This document shows, piece after piece, positions 25,281-34,589 of a DNA stretch of 64,000 nucleotides (its first letter is position 1; the number at the start of each line of letters is the position of its first letter). Both the position numbers and the translations under genes were made by a program. Under the pieces are notes generated by a model. That model was not told where the DNA came from and did not search any database. It saw only the letters and a list, made by a program, of their open reading frames with translations. Location: assembly GCF_000024365.1 (NCBI RefSeq), contig NC_013235.1, positions 3,224,001 through 3,288,000 on the forward strand, written 5' to 3'. Source of the DNA: Nakamurella multipartita DSM 44233. Lineage in GTDB: Bacteria; Actinomycetota; Actinomycetes; Mycobacteriales; Nakamurellaceae.

Positions 25281-27932
25281 CTACAGCCCGGCCCCGAAGC
25301 AGGTGAAGGGGGCCGGGTCGTCCTCGGTCTCGGCGGCCGTCTTGATCGCCCCGGCCAACGCGATGGCCGGGCTCTCGCCCTTGTACAGGCGCTGGTGGTA
25401 GGCGGTCATCACGGCGGCGGCGACCCGGTCGGAGATGCGGCTGGTGCCGGCCACCACCGTGCTCACGCCACTGCGCAGCAGGGCCGCGACCAGCCCGAGC
25501 GGCTCACCCCCGGGCCGGTCGTCGGTGCGGCCGACATCGCAGCTGGAGAGCACCACCTGGGACGGCAGCGCCGGATTGGGCGCGACGTCATAGCCGTAGA
25601 GCAAGCCGTCGGCCAGCAGCACCCCGGAGAACAGCGGGTTGTCCGGTTCGTGGTGGCCGTGCGCGGCGATGTGCACCAGTCCCCCGTGCGGGATGGCGTC
25701 GAGCACCGCGCGGCCGGTCGCCGCCTCGCCGACGAGCAGCTCGGTGGGCCCGTCCGACGGGCAGGACGAGTACACCTCGGAGACCACCTGGGCCTCCTGG
25801 ATCCCGTGCGGCACCTCGGGTCCGGCGACGGCGAGCACCCCGTGCCGGAATTCCTCGGCCGTGCGGCCCATGCCGGCCACTGCGGCAGTCACCGACGGGC
25901 TCACCGAGATGGCCCGGCCGGACAGCCCGGGCAGCAACGCCCAGGGCACGATGGCGGCCGACCCGGCCGCGGCCACGATCACCGGGCCGTCGTCGACCAG
26001 CGGTTCGACCGGCGCCGCGATGTACTCCGCCACCCGGTTCAGGCCGGACTCTAGGGACGTCCGGGCGACCCGGCGCAATGGGGCCAGCACGCGGTGGTCG
26101 GCCAGGATGTTCAGGTCGCCGATGATCCGGTTGAGGGTGGACTCCAGCCCGAAATCGGGTCCGAGCTGCAGGTACCGGGCGCTGCGGGCGGTGATCACCA
26201 GGGCGTGGAAGCGGCCGGCGCCCCGGAACGGCGCGACGATGCTCACGCCGCCGGGCCCGCCGTGATGGCCACCGGCCGTCGCCAGCCGCCGCTGCACGGC
26301 CGCCAGGGTCAGCGGCCGGTTGACCGCGCCGCTGCCGCCGACCAGCCACGACCGGGATCGGACCCGGCGGCGTAGCTGGTCGACCTCGTTCTCCAGATCC
26401 GGGTCGGGTTCGCCGGCCAGCTGGGCCTGCCGCGCCCGGAAGGTGGCCACCCGCAGCTGGGACAGCTCCTGAGCCAGCACCCCGTCGGCGGACGGGCGGA
26501 CGGCGGCCAGCCGGGTGCTCGCCGCCCGGGACCGTTCCAGCCACTGCAGGATCGCGGCCGGCGACCGGGTCTGCAGGGCGGTGCGCAGGCCCAGCCGGGT
26601 CAGTTCCAGGCCGTGCACGGCCGACGCCGACTGCAGGTCCTGGGAGCCGAACCGGGCCTGATAGGCGGCCAGCTCGTCCAGCCCGCGCCGGATGTGCAAC
26701 AGCCCGGCCGACCGGTTGCCCTGGGCGAACTCGACCCGGGCGTTGACCACCCGGGTGTGCAGTTCGGTGGCGATCAGCGGCAGCCGCGGGGCTCGCGACC
26801 GGGACCGTCCCACCCGGGTGGTCGCCCGGCCCAGTTCGGCGGCCAGGCCGGCGGCCTGCTCGGCCCCGGCCAGGTCCCCCACCTCCAGCAGCGCCTGCGC
26901 CTGCAGCAGCCGAACCGCCCGCGCGTCCTCGACCATGCCGTTGTCCAGCAGGGTGCGAGCCAGCGCGTCGGCGAGCTCGGCGTCGGCGCGGGCCCGCCGC
27001 GGCGACGGCGGTCGCCGGCCGGCCCGGACCTGCGCCTGCGCCCGGGTCTCCATCACCCGGGCGGTGAGCACCCCTCGCGCGTGATGGGCGGCGGCGAAGG
27101 TTCGCGCGGCCCGGCGGGCCGCCGACCGGGCGGCGTCCGCGTCGCCGGCGAGCAGGTCGATCTCGGCGGTGACCAGCAGGGTGTCGGCCAGCTCGACCCG
27201 GGAGCGCTCCGCGGCGAAGTGCCGTTCGGCCTGCTCGGCGACCTCCTGGGCCTCGGCCAGCAGCCCGGCCGCGAGCAGGACCCGGGCCCGATCGAGGGCG
27301 CGGACGCCGGGGCGGACCTGCGCGCTCAGCTCCTGCGCCCGGGTCATCTCCTGCAGCGCGCCGGGCAGATCGCCCGAGACGTACTTGACCAGGCCGAGAT
27401 TGTGGGTGGCGATGACGACGGCTGCGTCCAGACCGGCCTGCCGGCCCAGGTCGGCGGCGGCCTGGCAGTCGATCTCGGCGGCGTCCAGGCGGGCCTCGGC
27501 CAGGTGCAGCATCCCGCGCCACAACCGGGCCCGGATCAGGTTGTGCCGCGATCCGCCGGCCCGCGCCAACGCCTCGACGGCGGCATCGAACTGTTCGCCG
27601 GCGGCGGCCAGCCGCCCGGTGCGGGCCAGGAGCACTCCCCGGGACGCCTGCACCACCGGCAGGGTCGACGGGCTGGCCGCGACCGCGGCGTCCAGCAGGG
27701 AGGTGGCCGGCTCGATCTGGCCCAGTTCGACCTGGGCGTCGGCCATGGTGATCAGGATGCGGGCCCGCAGCGCCCCGGCGACGTCGGCCGGGAGCCGCTC
27801 GTGGCCGAGCCGGGCCAACGCCCGGCCGCCGAGCCGGTAGCCGGTGTCGGGCCGGCCCAGATCGACGTGTCCGCGCGCCTGGGCCCACAGCTCGGCGGCG
27901 GTCGGTGCCGCTGGTGAGCCGCTCGTCGTCAC
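25281..27932 (-). CDS. TPR-CHAT caspase-like protease
   Basis: An 883-residue protein from the GTG at 27932 (GTG at 27947 is an alternative). Roughly residues 20-500 are tetratricopeptide-like helical repeats (AEIDLLAGDADAARSAARRA, ATHNLGLVKYVSGDLPGALQE). The last 330 residues form a CHAT domain with the caspase dyad intact: His758 in HIAAHGHHEP and Cys798 in VVLSSCDVGRTD. CHAT proteases cleave specific partners when their repeat domain receives a signal. It lies 87 bases downstream of the small regulatory-like gene and in line with the ECF sigma gene, so those two products are the obvious candidates for substrate and output. No signal peptide: cytoplasmic. Confidence 0.9.
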   Translation of the reverse strand: MTTSGSPAAPTAAELWAQARGHVDLGRPDTGYRLGGRALARLGHERLPADVAGALRARILITMADAQVELGQIEPATSLLDAAVAASPSTLPVVQASRGVLLARTGRLAAAGEQFDAAVEALARAGGSRHNLIRARLWRGMLHLAEARLDAAEIDCQAAADLGRQAGLDAAVVIATHNLGLVKYVSGDLPGALQEMTRAQELSAQVRPGVRALDRARVLLAAGLLAEAQEVAEQAERHFAAERSRVELADTLLVTAEIDLLAGDADAARSAARRAARTFAAAHHARGVLTARVMETRAQAQVRAGRRPPSPRRARADAELADALARTLLDNGMVEDARAVRLLQAQALLEVGDLAGAEQAAGLAAELGRATTRVGRSRSRAPRLPLIATELHTRVVNARVEFAQGNRSAGLLHIRRGLDELAAYQARFGSQDLQSASAVHGLELTRLGLRTALQTRSPAAILQWLERSRAASTRLAAVRPSADGVLAQELSQLRVATFRARQAQLAGEPDPDLENEVDQLRRRVRSRSWLVGGSGAVNRPLTLAAVQRRLATAGGHHGGPGGVSIVAPFRGAGRFHALVITARSARYLQLGPDFGLESTLNRIIGDLNILADHRVLAPLRRVARTSLESGLNRVAEYIAAPVEPLVDDGPVIVAAAGSAAIVPWALLPGLSGRAISVSPSVTAAVAGMGRTAEEFRHGVLAVAGPEVPHGIQEAQVVSEVYSSCPSDGPTELLVGEAATGRAVLDAIPHGGLVHIAAHGHHEPDNPLFSGVLLADGLLYGYDVAPNPALPSQVVLSSCDVGRTDDRPGGEPLGLVAALLRSGVSTVVAGTSRISDRVAAAVMTAYHQRLYKGESPAIALAGAIKTAAETEDDPAPFTCFGAGL

Positions 27933-28019
27933 CCCACCAGCATCCACGGGTGCCGCGGAACCGACATCTCGGGGGTCACCGGGCGCCCCGGGCGGGTGAA
28001 TCCGGCCGGTTCGCGGTCC

Positions 28020-28655
28020 TTACAGGTGCACGGCCGGGGTGACCACGGGCAGGGTCAGCGACGGGTCGGAATCCAGCGTCGGGTGCAGCACGAGCTGGGC
28101 CGGGCCGGTCGGCACGGCGTCGAAGACGAACCGGCCGGACTCGTCGCATTCGGCGGTCATGGTCGCCTCGCCGACCCGCAGTTCCGCGTGCAGCCGGCCG
28201 CCCGGTGCGGCCCAGCCGTCGAGCCGGACCTTGCCGTCCCGCTGCGGATTGACCACGACCATGACGGTCAGGTTGTCGCTGGCGAAGGTCACCCGGCGGG
28301 CATGCTCGACCGATCGGGTGCCGGCCGCCCCGGCCACCGCGAGCTCGGATTCGACCAGGCGGGCGAACTCGGCCTCCAGGTCGTGCCCGTCCAGTCCGAA
28401 GAGCACGAGGTCGGGCAGCATCGGCGGCATCGGGTCGACCGCGTCGTAGATCGCCTGCAGGTCGGCCAGGATGCGCAGGTCGGCCCGGTCCATCGGGGCG
28501 ACCGCGGCCTCCTCCTCGGGCGTGTCGTCCCAGTCGAAGCCGGCGTCCAGGTCCAGGCCACCGAGCAGGTCCGGGAGCCGCACGCTGCCGTCGAACGGAA
28601 CCGGGTGGCGCTCGTTGTCGGCCGCACCGGCCGTATTGGCACTGGTTGCGCTCAT
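28020..28655 (-). CDS. Carboxypeptidase-regulatory-like protein, possible sigma-binding partner
   Basis: A 211-residue acidic protein coupled to the sigma gene by ATGA at 28652-28655. The N-terminal half is helical and acidic (DWDDTPEEEAAVAPM, ILADLQAIYDAVDP, LEAEFARLVESELA). The C-terminal 85 residues look like a carboxypeptidase regulatory-like/transthyretin beta-sandwich (GKVRLDGWAAP, ESGRFVFDAVPTGPAQLVL). There is no membrane helix and no ZAS-type HxxxCxxC, so it is not a classical anti-sigma factor. Its place between a sigma factor and a CHAT protease makes it a candidate inhibitor removed by proteolysis. That is inference; no partner is known. Confidence 0.75.
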   Translation of the reverse strand: MSATSANTAGAADNERHPVPFDGSVRLPDLLGGLDLDAGFDWDDTPEEEAAVAPMDRADLRILADLQAIYDAVDPMPPMLPDLVLFGLDGHDLEAEFARLVESELAVAGAAGTRSVEHARRVTFASDNLTVMVVVNPQRDGKVRLDGWAAPGGRLHAELRVGEATMTAECDESGRFVFDAVPTGPAQLVLHPTLDSDPSLTLPVVTPAVHL

Positions 28656-29389
28656 GTCCAGTCTCCCCCGTCGAGTCGGGCCCGCAGCTTCGCCAGACAG
28701 CGGCCTCGTGTCGGACCGATGGAACCCACCGGTATGCCCAGATCCACCGCGATGGTGGCGTAATCAGGTCGTGGTGCGAAGGCGATGACCGCCAGCAGGC
28801 GCCGGCAGCGTTCGGACATCTCGGAGACCAGCGCCCACAGTCGTCGTTGCTGGTCGGTCAGCACGGCGGCGTGTTCGGCGGACGGCGCCCGGGGCAGGTC
28901 CTCGTCGGTGGGTTCCTCACCGGAACGCTTGGCACTGTTCGCGCGTTCCCGCCAGGCCAGCCGGCGCAGGCTCACGGTCAGCCAGCGGACCACGGCCAAC
29001 GGGTCGCTGATGCTGTCCTTGCTGCGGACCAGGGACATGAACGTCTGCTGGACGACGTCCTCGGCCTCGGCGGCGGACAGGCCGCACTGCCGGGCGGTGT
29101 GCCAGAGCATGGGGCTGACCAGGCGGACCAGGGTGTCGATGGCCCCGGGCACCCCGTTGCGGTACTCCTCGAAGGCGGTGCCGGCGCGGACTACGAGATC
29201 GCCGACATCCCGGCGCCGCAGTCCCTCCGGAGTGGTCCCCCGGGTGGCCGGTGGGGCTGTGGGCGCTGCCGGTCCGGTCGGCCCGGTCGGCCCGGTCGGC
29301 GCTGTCGCCCCCTGGCCCTCGGCAGACTCGGCGGTCTCAGCGGAGACAGACGTCGCGGTGGTCACGGTGTCCTGGTCAGAGCCGATCAC
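28652..29389 (-). CDS. ECF-type RNA polymerase sigma factor
   Basis: A 245-residue group-4 sigma factor from the GTG at 29389, with AAGGGGAG upstream. The first 60 residues are a low-complexity Gly/Pro/Thr tail (TGPTGPTGP). Region 2 covers about 80-150 (GAIDTLVRLVSPMLWHTA, EAEDVVQQTFMSLVRS) and region 4 about 185-240 (LVSEMSERCRRLLAVIAF, YATIAVDLGIPVGSIGPTRGRCL). The helix-turn-helix of region 4 reads IGPTRGR, as in SigE-like factors. A GGAAC-N16-CGTC promoter lies upstream, consistent with autoactivation. First gene of the sigma/small protein/CHAT set. Confidence 0.92.
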   Translation of the reverse strand: MIGSDQDTVTTATSVSAETAESAEGQGATAPTGPTGPTGPAAPTAPPATRGTTPEGLRRRDVGDLVVRAGTAFEEYRNGVPGAIDTLVRLVSPMLWHTARQCGLSAAEAEDVVQQTFMSLVRSKDSISDPLAVVRWLTVSLRRLAWRERANSAKRSGEEPTDEDLPRAPSAEHAAVLTDQQRRLWALVSEMSERCRRLLAVIAFAPRPDYATIAVDLGIPVGSIGPTRGRCLAKLRARLDGGDWT

Positions 29390-29443
29390 GGTCGAACTCC
29401 CCTTTCCGGTCGACGACCGACCACATCCGGGGACGCGGAACGC

Positions 29444-29468
29444 GACGGACGCTGGAGCGCACGGTTCC
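29444..29468 (-). promoter_or_regulatory. Candidate ECF-type promoter of the sigma/CHAT operon
   Basis: On the minus strand GGAAC (29468-29464) and CGTC (29447-29444) are separated by 16 bases, a standard ECF promoter layout. The -10 ends 55 bases before the sigma GTG. This suggests the sigma factor drives its own operon. The remaining bases between 29390 and 29710 hold only the prcA terminator-like hairpin and no gene. Confidence 0.5.
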
Positions 29469-29688
29469 TCCCGGATGTGACGGGTCGACGCAAGCTGCTG
29501 GCGACCATGGTGTCGGGTTCAAGCAGGCGTCAACAGCAGCTTAGGGGCGGTTCTTTCGATCGGGATAGGACCTGCACCCCTCAGCCAGGCCCTACCTGAA
29601 CATGCACAGGACGGGGCCGCCGGGCCGGGTGATACGCGTCCGGGCAACTCGTCGGCCGACGCGGACGTGATGTGGGTCACAGTGCAGT

Positions 29689-29708
29689 GACCCCTGGACG
29701 GAGGGGTC
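29689..29708 (-). terminator. Hairpin after prcA
   Basis: A perfect 7-base-pair stem GACCCCT/AGGGGTC with a 6-base loop begins 2 bases beyond the prcA stop codon. There is no U-tract, as usual in high-GC actinobacteria. It would end the dop-pup-prcBA transcript and insulate it from the sigma operon. Confidence 0.55.
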
Positions 29709-29710
29709 GG

Positions 29711-30520
29711 TCAGCCCTGGTCGGGTTCGGCCGGGTCCGCCTCGGCGGCCGGGGCGTCGGCGACGTCGGCGGCCGCGGGCGGCGCGAGCAGGGTGGCCAG
29801 CAGCGCGGCCGGGATGCGGCGGAACGTGCGGCCGACCGCGGAGCGGTCGAGCACGGCGACTTCCAGCTGGGTGGGCAGCAGCTCGCGGGGCGGGTTGTCG
29901 CCGGTGGAACCGAGCGCGGTCACCGCGGCCCGCAGCGCCGTCGGCAGGTCCCAGCCGGCCCGGAAGGAGGCGTTGAGCGCGGTGATGACCGGCTCGTTGA
30001 CCCCGCCCATGACGACGAACTTGCGCTCCTCGACGATGGAACCGTCATAGGAGATGCGGTAGAGCTGGTCACCGGTGCCGGGCGAGCCGTCCGCCGCGGG
30101 CGGCGCCCCGGCCGGCCGGGGCGGGCGCGGCGGGCCGACCTCGGCCACGCAGATCTCCACCTCGAACGGCTTCTGGTGCTCGGAGAAGATCGAGCCGATG
30201 GTCTGGGCGTAGGCGTTGGCCAACCAGCGGCCGGTGACGTCCTTGCGGTCGTAGGAGAAGCCCCGCACGTCGGCCAGCCGGATGCCGGCGGTCCGCAGGT
30301 TCTCGAACTCGTTGTACCGGCCGGCCGCGGCGAAGCCGATCCGGTCGTAGATCTCGCTGACCTTGTGCAGCGCCGGCGAGTGGTTCTCCGCGACGAACAG
30401 CACACCGCCCTCGAACAGGGTGACCACCACGCTGCGGCCGCGGGCGATGCCCTTGCGGGCGTACTCCGAGCGGTCCCGCATGAACTGTTCGGGAGAGGCG
30501 TAGATCGTCGGCATGCTCAC
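29711..30520 (-). CDS. prcA: 20S proteasome alpha subunit
   Basis: A 269-residue alpha subunit starting at the GTG 30520 (GTG-AGC-ATG), matching the usual MSxP...[20 protein letters not shown]-terminus that gates the pore. A GGAG ribosome binding site lies upstream. The Ntn-fold core runs to about residue 235, followed by an Ala/Asp-rich tail. The heptameric alpha ring caps the beta rings and receives Arc. No catalytic Thr, as expected for alpha. It follows prcB by 80 bases and is the last gene before a terminator-like hairpin. Confidence 0.96.
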
Positions 30521-30600
30521 GGCGGGTGGTTCTCCTCGAACGATGTAGTGGTCGGGCGGCCATCAGGGGTCGGGCGGGCCGTCGAGTGGGCCGGGTGGAC

Positions 30601-31467
30601 TCAGCCGCCCGGGTTGACCATGCGGCCGGCCACCACGGCCTCGGCCACCACGCCCACCTCGTCGTCGGACCAGCGGACGGCCCCCTGCGCGGTGATCGCA
30701 ACCACCACCGGGAAGATCCGCCGGGTCAGGTCGGGACCGCCGGTGGCGCTGTCGTCGTCGGCCGCGTCGTACAGGGCCTCGACCGCGGTCCGCACCGCAC
30801 CGGGCAGGTCGGCCGCCGCGTTGTACCGCTTCTTGAGCGCCGACCGGGCGAAGGTGGAGCCGGAACCGACCGCGTAGTAGTCGTGCTCCTCGTACTTCCC
30901 GCCGGCGACGTCGTAGGAGAAGATGCGGCCCCCACCGGGGCCGCGCTTGACCGGGTCGACCTCGGGATCCTCCTCGACCCCGGCGAACAGCGGCACCACG
31001 GCCAGGCCCTGCATGGCCATGCCCAGGTTGCCGCGGATCATCGTGGCCAGCCGGTTGGCCTTGCCGTCCAGGGACAGCCGGACGCCCTCGATCTTCTCGT
31101 AGTGCTCCAGCTCCAGCCGGAACAGCCGCACCATCTCCACGGCCAGCCCGGCGGTGCCGGCGATGCCGATGGCCGAATGGGAGTCGGCGACGAAGACCTT
31201 CTCGATGTCCCGCTGGGCGATGATGTTGCCCATGGTGGCCCGCCGGTCGCCGGCCACCACCACGCCCTGCTCGCAGGTCAGCGCGACGATCGTGGTGCCG
31301 TGCGGGACGGCCGGAGCGGCCCCGGCCGGCTGAGCGCCCGCGCGGCCGGGCAACAGATGCGGCTCCGCCCCGGCCAGGAACTCGGTGAACGACCCGCTGC
31401 CGGGCCGCATGTATGCCGCCGGGATGGCCGAGACCGGCCAGCGCCCGACCTGACCGTCAACGGTCAC
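30601..31467 (-). CDS. prcB: 20S proteasome beta subunit
   Basis: A 288-residue beta subunit precursor. The propeptide of 57 residues ends at HG and the catalytic threonine is Thr58 in GTTIVAL, exposed by self-cleavage. Further active-site elements DRRAT (Asp17/Arg19 of the mature form) and the Lys33 region are present, as are the SGSGS-equivalent residues ([14 protein letters not shown]). The GTG start overlaps the pup stop (GTGA). It assembles with PrcA into the four-ring core that degrades pupylated proteins. Confidence 0.96.
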   Translation of the reverse strand: MTVDGQVGRWPVSAIPAAYMRPGSGSFTEFLAGAEPHLLPGRAGAQPAGAAPAVPHGTTIVALTCEQGVVVAGDRRATMGNIIAQRDIEKVFVADSHSAIGIAGTAGLAVEMVRLFRLELEHYEKIEGVRLSLDGKANRLATMIRGNLGMAMQGLAVVPLFAGVEEDPEVDPVKRGPGGGRIFSYDVAGGKYEEHDYYAVGSGSTFARSALKKRYNAAADLPGAVRTAVEALYDAADDDSATGGPDLTRRIFPVVVAITAQGAVRWSDDEVGVVAEAVVAGRMVNPGG

Positions 31468-31658
31468 TGGCCACCCTTCTGCACATACGACCGGACGAAG
31501 TCCTCGGCGTTGGACTCCAGGACGTCGTCGATCTCGTCGAGGATGTCGTCGGTTTCCGCGGCCAGCTTCTCGCGTCGTTCCTGACCGGCTGCATCGGCGC
31601 CGGCGGCGTCGTCGTCGCCGTCCCCGCCGCCTTGCCGAGTGGTCCGCTCCTGGGCCAT
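31464..31658 (-). CDS. pup: Prokaryotic ubiquitin-like protein Pup
   Basis: A 64-residue disordered modifier taken from the ATG at 31658, preceded by GGAGA. It ends in GGQ, so the terminal Gln must be deamidated by Dop before ligation by PafA. The C-terminal half has the helix-forming Arc-binding segment ([28 protein letters not shown]) and the N-terminal half is flexible and acidic, needed to start translocation. It lies 87 bases after dop and overlaps prcB by 4 bases. Confidence 0.97.
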   Translation of the reverse strand: MAQERTTRQGGGDGDDDAAGADAAGQERREKLAAETDDILDEIDDVLESNAEDFVRSYVQKGGQ

Positions 31659-31745
31659 TTCTGGTCTCCGATCTGTTGCACTACGCGCGAGGATACCGAC
31701 GAGCTCCGACCGTGCGCCGCAGGCACCCGGTCGGCCGAGCACGCC

Positions 31746-33257
31746 TCACCGGCGGGTGAGTGCGTCGACCAGTTCGGTCGCGTCCGCGGCGGCGTCCAGC
31801 AGGGCCCCCACGTGCGCCTTGGTGCCCCGGGTGGGCTCCATGGTCGGGATGCGCACCAGCGATTCCCGGCCGATGTCGAAGATGACCGAGTCCCAGGACG
31901 CCGCGGCCAGGCGGTCGGCGTACTTGGACACGCAGCGGCCGCGGAAGTAGGCGCGGGTGTCCTCGGGCGGATCGGTCATCGCCGCGGTCACCTGCTCCTC
32001 GGTGACCAGCCGCTGCATCGACCCGCGGGAGACCAGCCGGTTGTACAGACCCTTGTCCATCCGCACGTCGGAGTACTGCAGGTCGATCAGGGCCAGCCGG
32101 CCGGCGCCCCAGGCCAGCCCGTCGCGGCTGCGATAGCCCTCCAGCAGCCGCAGCTTGGCCGGCCAGTCCAGCTCGGAGGCCAGGTCCATCGGGTCGTGGG
32201 CCAGCCGGTCCAGCACGCTGATCCAGCGGTCCAGCACGTCCCGGGTCTGCTCGTCGACGTCATCGCCGTACTCGGCCTCGACGTACTTGGCCGCCGCCTC
32301 GTGGTAGGCCCGCTGCACGTCCACCCCGGTCAGCCGGCGGCCGTCGGTGAGCGGGACGGTGACCTTGAGCGTCGGGTCGTGCGAGATCTGGTGCACCGCC
32401 GCCACCGGGTGGGCCAGCTCGACCGACGGCAGCGCCCAGCCGGACTCGATCATGGCCAGCACCAGGGCTGCCGTGCCGACCTTGAGGTAGGTGGCGATCT
32501 CAGCCAGGTTCGCGTCCCCGATGATCACGTGCAGGCGGCGGTGCTTGTCGGCGTCGGCGTGCGGCTCGTCGCGGGTGTTGATGATGCCGCGCTTGAGAGT
32601 GGTCTCCAGGCCGACCTCGACCTCGATGTAGTCGCTGCGCTGGCCGAGCTGGAAGCCCTCGGTCTGCCCGGCCGGCCCAATGCCCACCCGCCCGGCGCCG
32701 GCGAAGACCTGCCGGGTGGTAAAGAACGGGGTGAGGCCGGCGATGATCGCCGGGAACGGGGTGTCCCGGCTGCACAGGTAGTTCTCGTGGGTGCCGTAGG
32801 AGGCGCCCTTGCCGTCGACGTTGTTCTTGTACATCTGGATCGGCTTGGACCCGGGCAGCGAGGCGGCCAGCCGGGCCGCCGTCTCCATCACCCGCTCGCC
32901 GGCCTTGTCGTAGAGCACGGCGTCCAGCGGGTTGGTCACCTCGGGGGCGGAGAACTCCGGGTGGGCGTGGTCGACGTACAGGCGGGCCCCGTTGGACAGG
33001 ATCACATTGGCCGCACCGATGTCGTCCACGTCCGGTTCGGCCGCCCCGAACAGCGAGGACAGGTCGTACCCGCGGGCGTCCCGCAGCGGCGATTCCACCT
33101 CGTAGTCCCACCGGGGCCGGCGGGCCCGGGGCGCGGCCACCGAGGCGGCGTAGGCCAGGACCACCTGGGTGGAGGAGATCACCGGGTTCACGCCCGGCTC
33201 GCCCGGCACCGAAATGCCGTACTCGACTTCGGTGCCCATGATGCGACGCACACTCAT
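31746..33257 (-). CDS. dop: Pup deamidase/depupylase
   Basis: A 503-residue enzyme of the PafA/Dop glutamine-synthetase-like fold. The start [16 protein letters not shown] is typical; the metal-binding Glu is in TEVEYG and the Asp nucleophile region is in the [19 protein letters not shown] area. The segments [34 protein letters not shown] and [13 protein letters not shown] are conserved. It deamidates Pup Gln64 and also removes Pup from substrates. The ATG at 33257 lies 6 bases after a TAGATT element, suggesting a leaderless transcript. It starts the dop-pup-prcB-prcA run. Confidence 0.96.
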   Translation of the reverse strand: MSVRRIMGTEVEYGISVPGEPGVNPVISSTQVVLAYAASVAAPRARRPRWDYEVESPLRDARGYDLSSLFGAAEPDVDDIGAANVILSNGARLYVDHAHPEFSAPEVTNPLDAVLYDKAGERVMETAARLAASLPGSKPIQMYKNNVDGKGASYGTHENYLCSRDTPFPAIIAGLTPFFTTRQVFAGAGRVGIGPAGQTEGFQLGQRSDYIEVEVGLETTLKRGIINTRDEPHADADKHRRLHVIIGDANLAEIATYLKVGTAALVLAMIESGWALPSVELAHPVAAVHQISHDPTLKVTVPLTDGRRLTGVDVQRAYHEAAAKYVEAEYGDDVDEQTRDVLDRWISVLDRLAHDPMDLASELDWPAKLRLLEGYRSRDGLAWGAGRLALIDLQYSDVRMDKGLYNRLVSRGSMQRLVTEEQVTAAMTDPPEDTRAYFRGRCVSKYADRLAAASWDSVIFDIGRESLVRIPTMEPTRGTKAHVGALLDAAADATELVDALTRR

Positions 33258-33263
33258 ACGAAG

Positions 33264-33269
33264 AATCTA
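33264..33269 (-). promoter_or_regulatory. Candidate leaderless -10 of dop
   Basis: TAGATT on the minus strand ends 6 bases before the dop ATG, with no ribosome binding site between. The divergent FUSC gene starts only 42 bases away, so the rest of this promoter overlaps that gene's start. Confidence 0.5.
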
Positions 33270-33299
33270 GCCGCCGGTTCCTGGGGCAGGATCGGGTGC

Positions 33300-34505
33300 A
33301 TGGATCCCGCACCGTCTTCCACCGCCCGGGACGGGACCGACGCGACCTCGCTGGAAGTGATCCGTCGCCGCTGGGACGCCCTGCGCACCGGCCGCCAGCG
33401 GCGGCACCGCTCGATCGGCGAGCTGCTGGAGATCGACCGGGGCGTCATCGTGCAGACCGTCAAGGTGGCCGTCTCAGCCGGTCTGTCCTGGGCACTGGCC
33501 CAGTGGTGGCTGGATTCGCCGGCGCCCATCTGGGCCCCGATCACCGCGTCCCTGATCGCCCTGCTGACCGTCCGCGCGTCGATCCGGGACGCCGCCGAGA
33601 AGGTGCTGGCGGTCACCCTGGGCATCCTGGTGGCGATCTGGTTGGGCAGCATCATCGGCCTGCACGCCTGGTCGATCGCGCTGATCGTGGCCATCGGCTT
33701 CCTGGCCGGCAAAGTGCTGCGCCTGGGCCCGGGCGCGGCCGCGCAGATCCCGATCAACGGGCTGTTCGTGCTGGCCCTGGGCAGCTCCGGGATCGAGCAG
33801 CGGTTCCTGGACACACTGATCGGCGCGGGCGTCGCGGTCGTCGTCAACTTCGTCATCATCCCGCCCAACCACGTCGCCGCGGCCACCCGGGCGGTAGCCA
33901 CTCTGGCCGACGGCGTGGTCGACGCGATGAGCACCATGGCCACCGGGATCGGTCGGCCCTGGCCCTCCCGGGACGCGATGGCCTGGCTGCTCGACGCCCG
34001 GGCGCTGGGCCGGCTGTCGGCCGGCGCCGAGGGTGAGGTGGGCAAGGCCGCCCAGTCGTTGTCGCTGCATCCGACCCGCGCGTCCTGGGCGGCGTCGATG
34101 ACCCGGCTGCGGCAGGCCAACGAGACCCTGCAGGTCGTCGAGCTGCAGTGCCGCACCATTGCCCGGACCGTGCGGGACCTGTCGGTGAAGATTCCCGAGC
34201 GGGACGGCCGGCAATTGCCGATGCCGATGGCCTCGGCCATGCTGCTGGCCACCGCCGACGCGGTGGAGGCGTTTGCCCACACCGTGCTGCGGGCCGAACG
34301 CGGCGCATCCGTCGAGGTCATCGCCGGCCCGGCGCACCGCGCCATCACCATCGCCCGGGAGCGGATCGAGGCGATCAACACCGATCTGGGCGACATGCTG
34401 GCCGCCAACCTGTCCCGCGGGGTGTTCCTGAGCGCGCTGGTCGTCGAGACCGGCCGCGTCCTGGACGAGCTGGACGCGGGGCTGGCCGCCCTGGACAGCG
34501 ACTGA
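33300..34505 (+). CDS. FUSC-family (aromatic acid exporter-like) membrane protein
   Basis: A 401-residue protein from the ATG at 33300; the frame is open much further upstream only because it runs antisense to dop and pup. Four or five hydrophobic helices occupy residues about 45-190 (APITASLIALLTVRAS, VLAVTLGILVAIWLG), matching the FUSC/ArAE/YccC-like N-terminal domain. The rest is a helical cytoplasmic domain. Homologues export aromatic acids or other small anions. Divergent from dop with a 42-base gap. An inverted repeat and an IS110 element lie downstream. Confidence 0.85.
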   Translation: MDPAPSSTARDGTDATSLEVIRRRWDALRTGRQRRHRSIGELLEIDRGVIVQTVKVAVSAGLSWALAQWWLDSPAPIWAPITASLIALLTVRASIRDAAEKVLAVTLGILVAIWLGSIIGLHAWSIALIVAIGFLAGKVLRLGPGAAAQIPINGLFVLALGSSGIEQRFLDTLIGAGVAVVVNFVIIPPNHVAAATRAVATLADGVVDAMSTMATGIGRPWPSRDAMAWLLDARALGRLSAGAEGEVGKAAQSLSLHPTRASWAASMTRLRQANETLQVVELQCRTIARTVRDLSVKIPERDGRQLPMPMASAMLLATADAVEAFAHTVLRAERGASVEVIAGPAHRAITIARERIEAINTDLGDMLAANLSRGVFLSALVVETGRVLDELDAGLAALDSD

Positions 34506-34532
34506 CCCCCGGCCGCTCCCCCGGATGCTTCG

Positions 34533-34589
34533 CTGATCTTTCCCGCGCCGAACCGGACACGCACCCCCCGACGGCGCGGCTTTGATCAG
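34533..34589. repeat. Inverted repeat downstream of the FUSC gene
   Basis: Arms 34533-34550 and 34572-34589 pair over CTGATC/GATCAG (6 bp) and CCGCGCCG/CGGCGCGG (8 bp) with a four-base mismatch between, and a 21-base loop. It may be the terminator of the FUSC gene or the edge of the IS110 element. A TTGATCAGTC overlapping the right arm recurs at 34683-34692. Confidence 0.5.

Noticed and set aside
31413-34505. A 1030-residue open frame on the plus strand across dop and pup
   Set aside because: Only the part from 33300 has a real protein (FUSC); the rest is antisense to dop and pup, an effect of high GC codon use.
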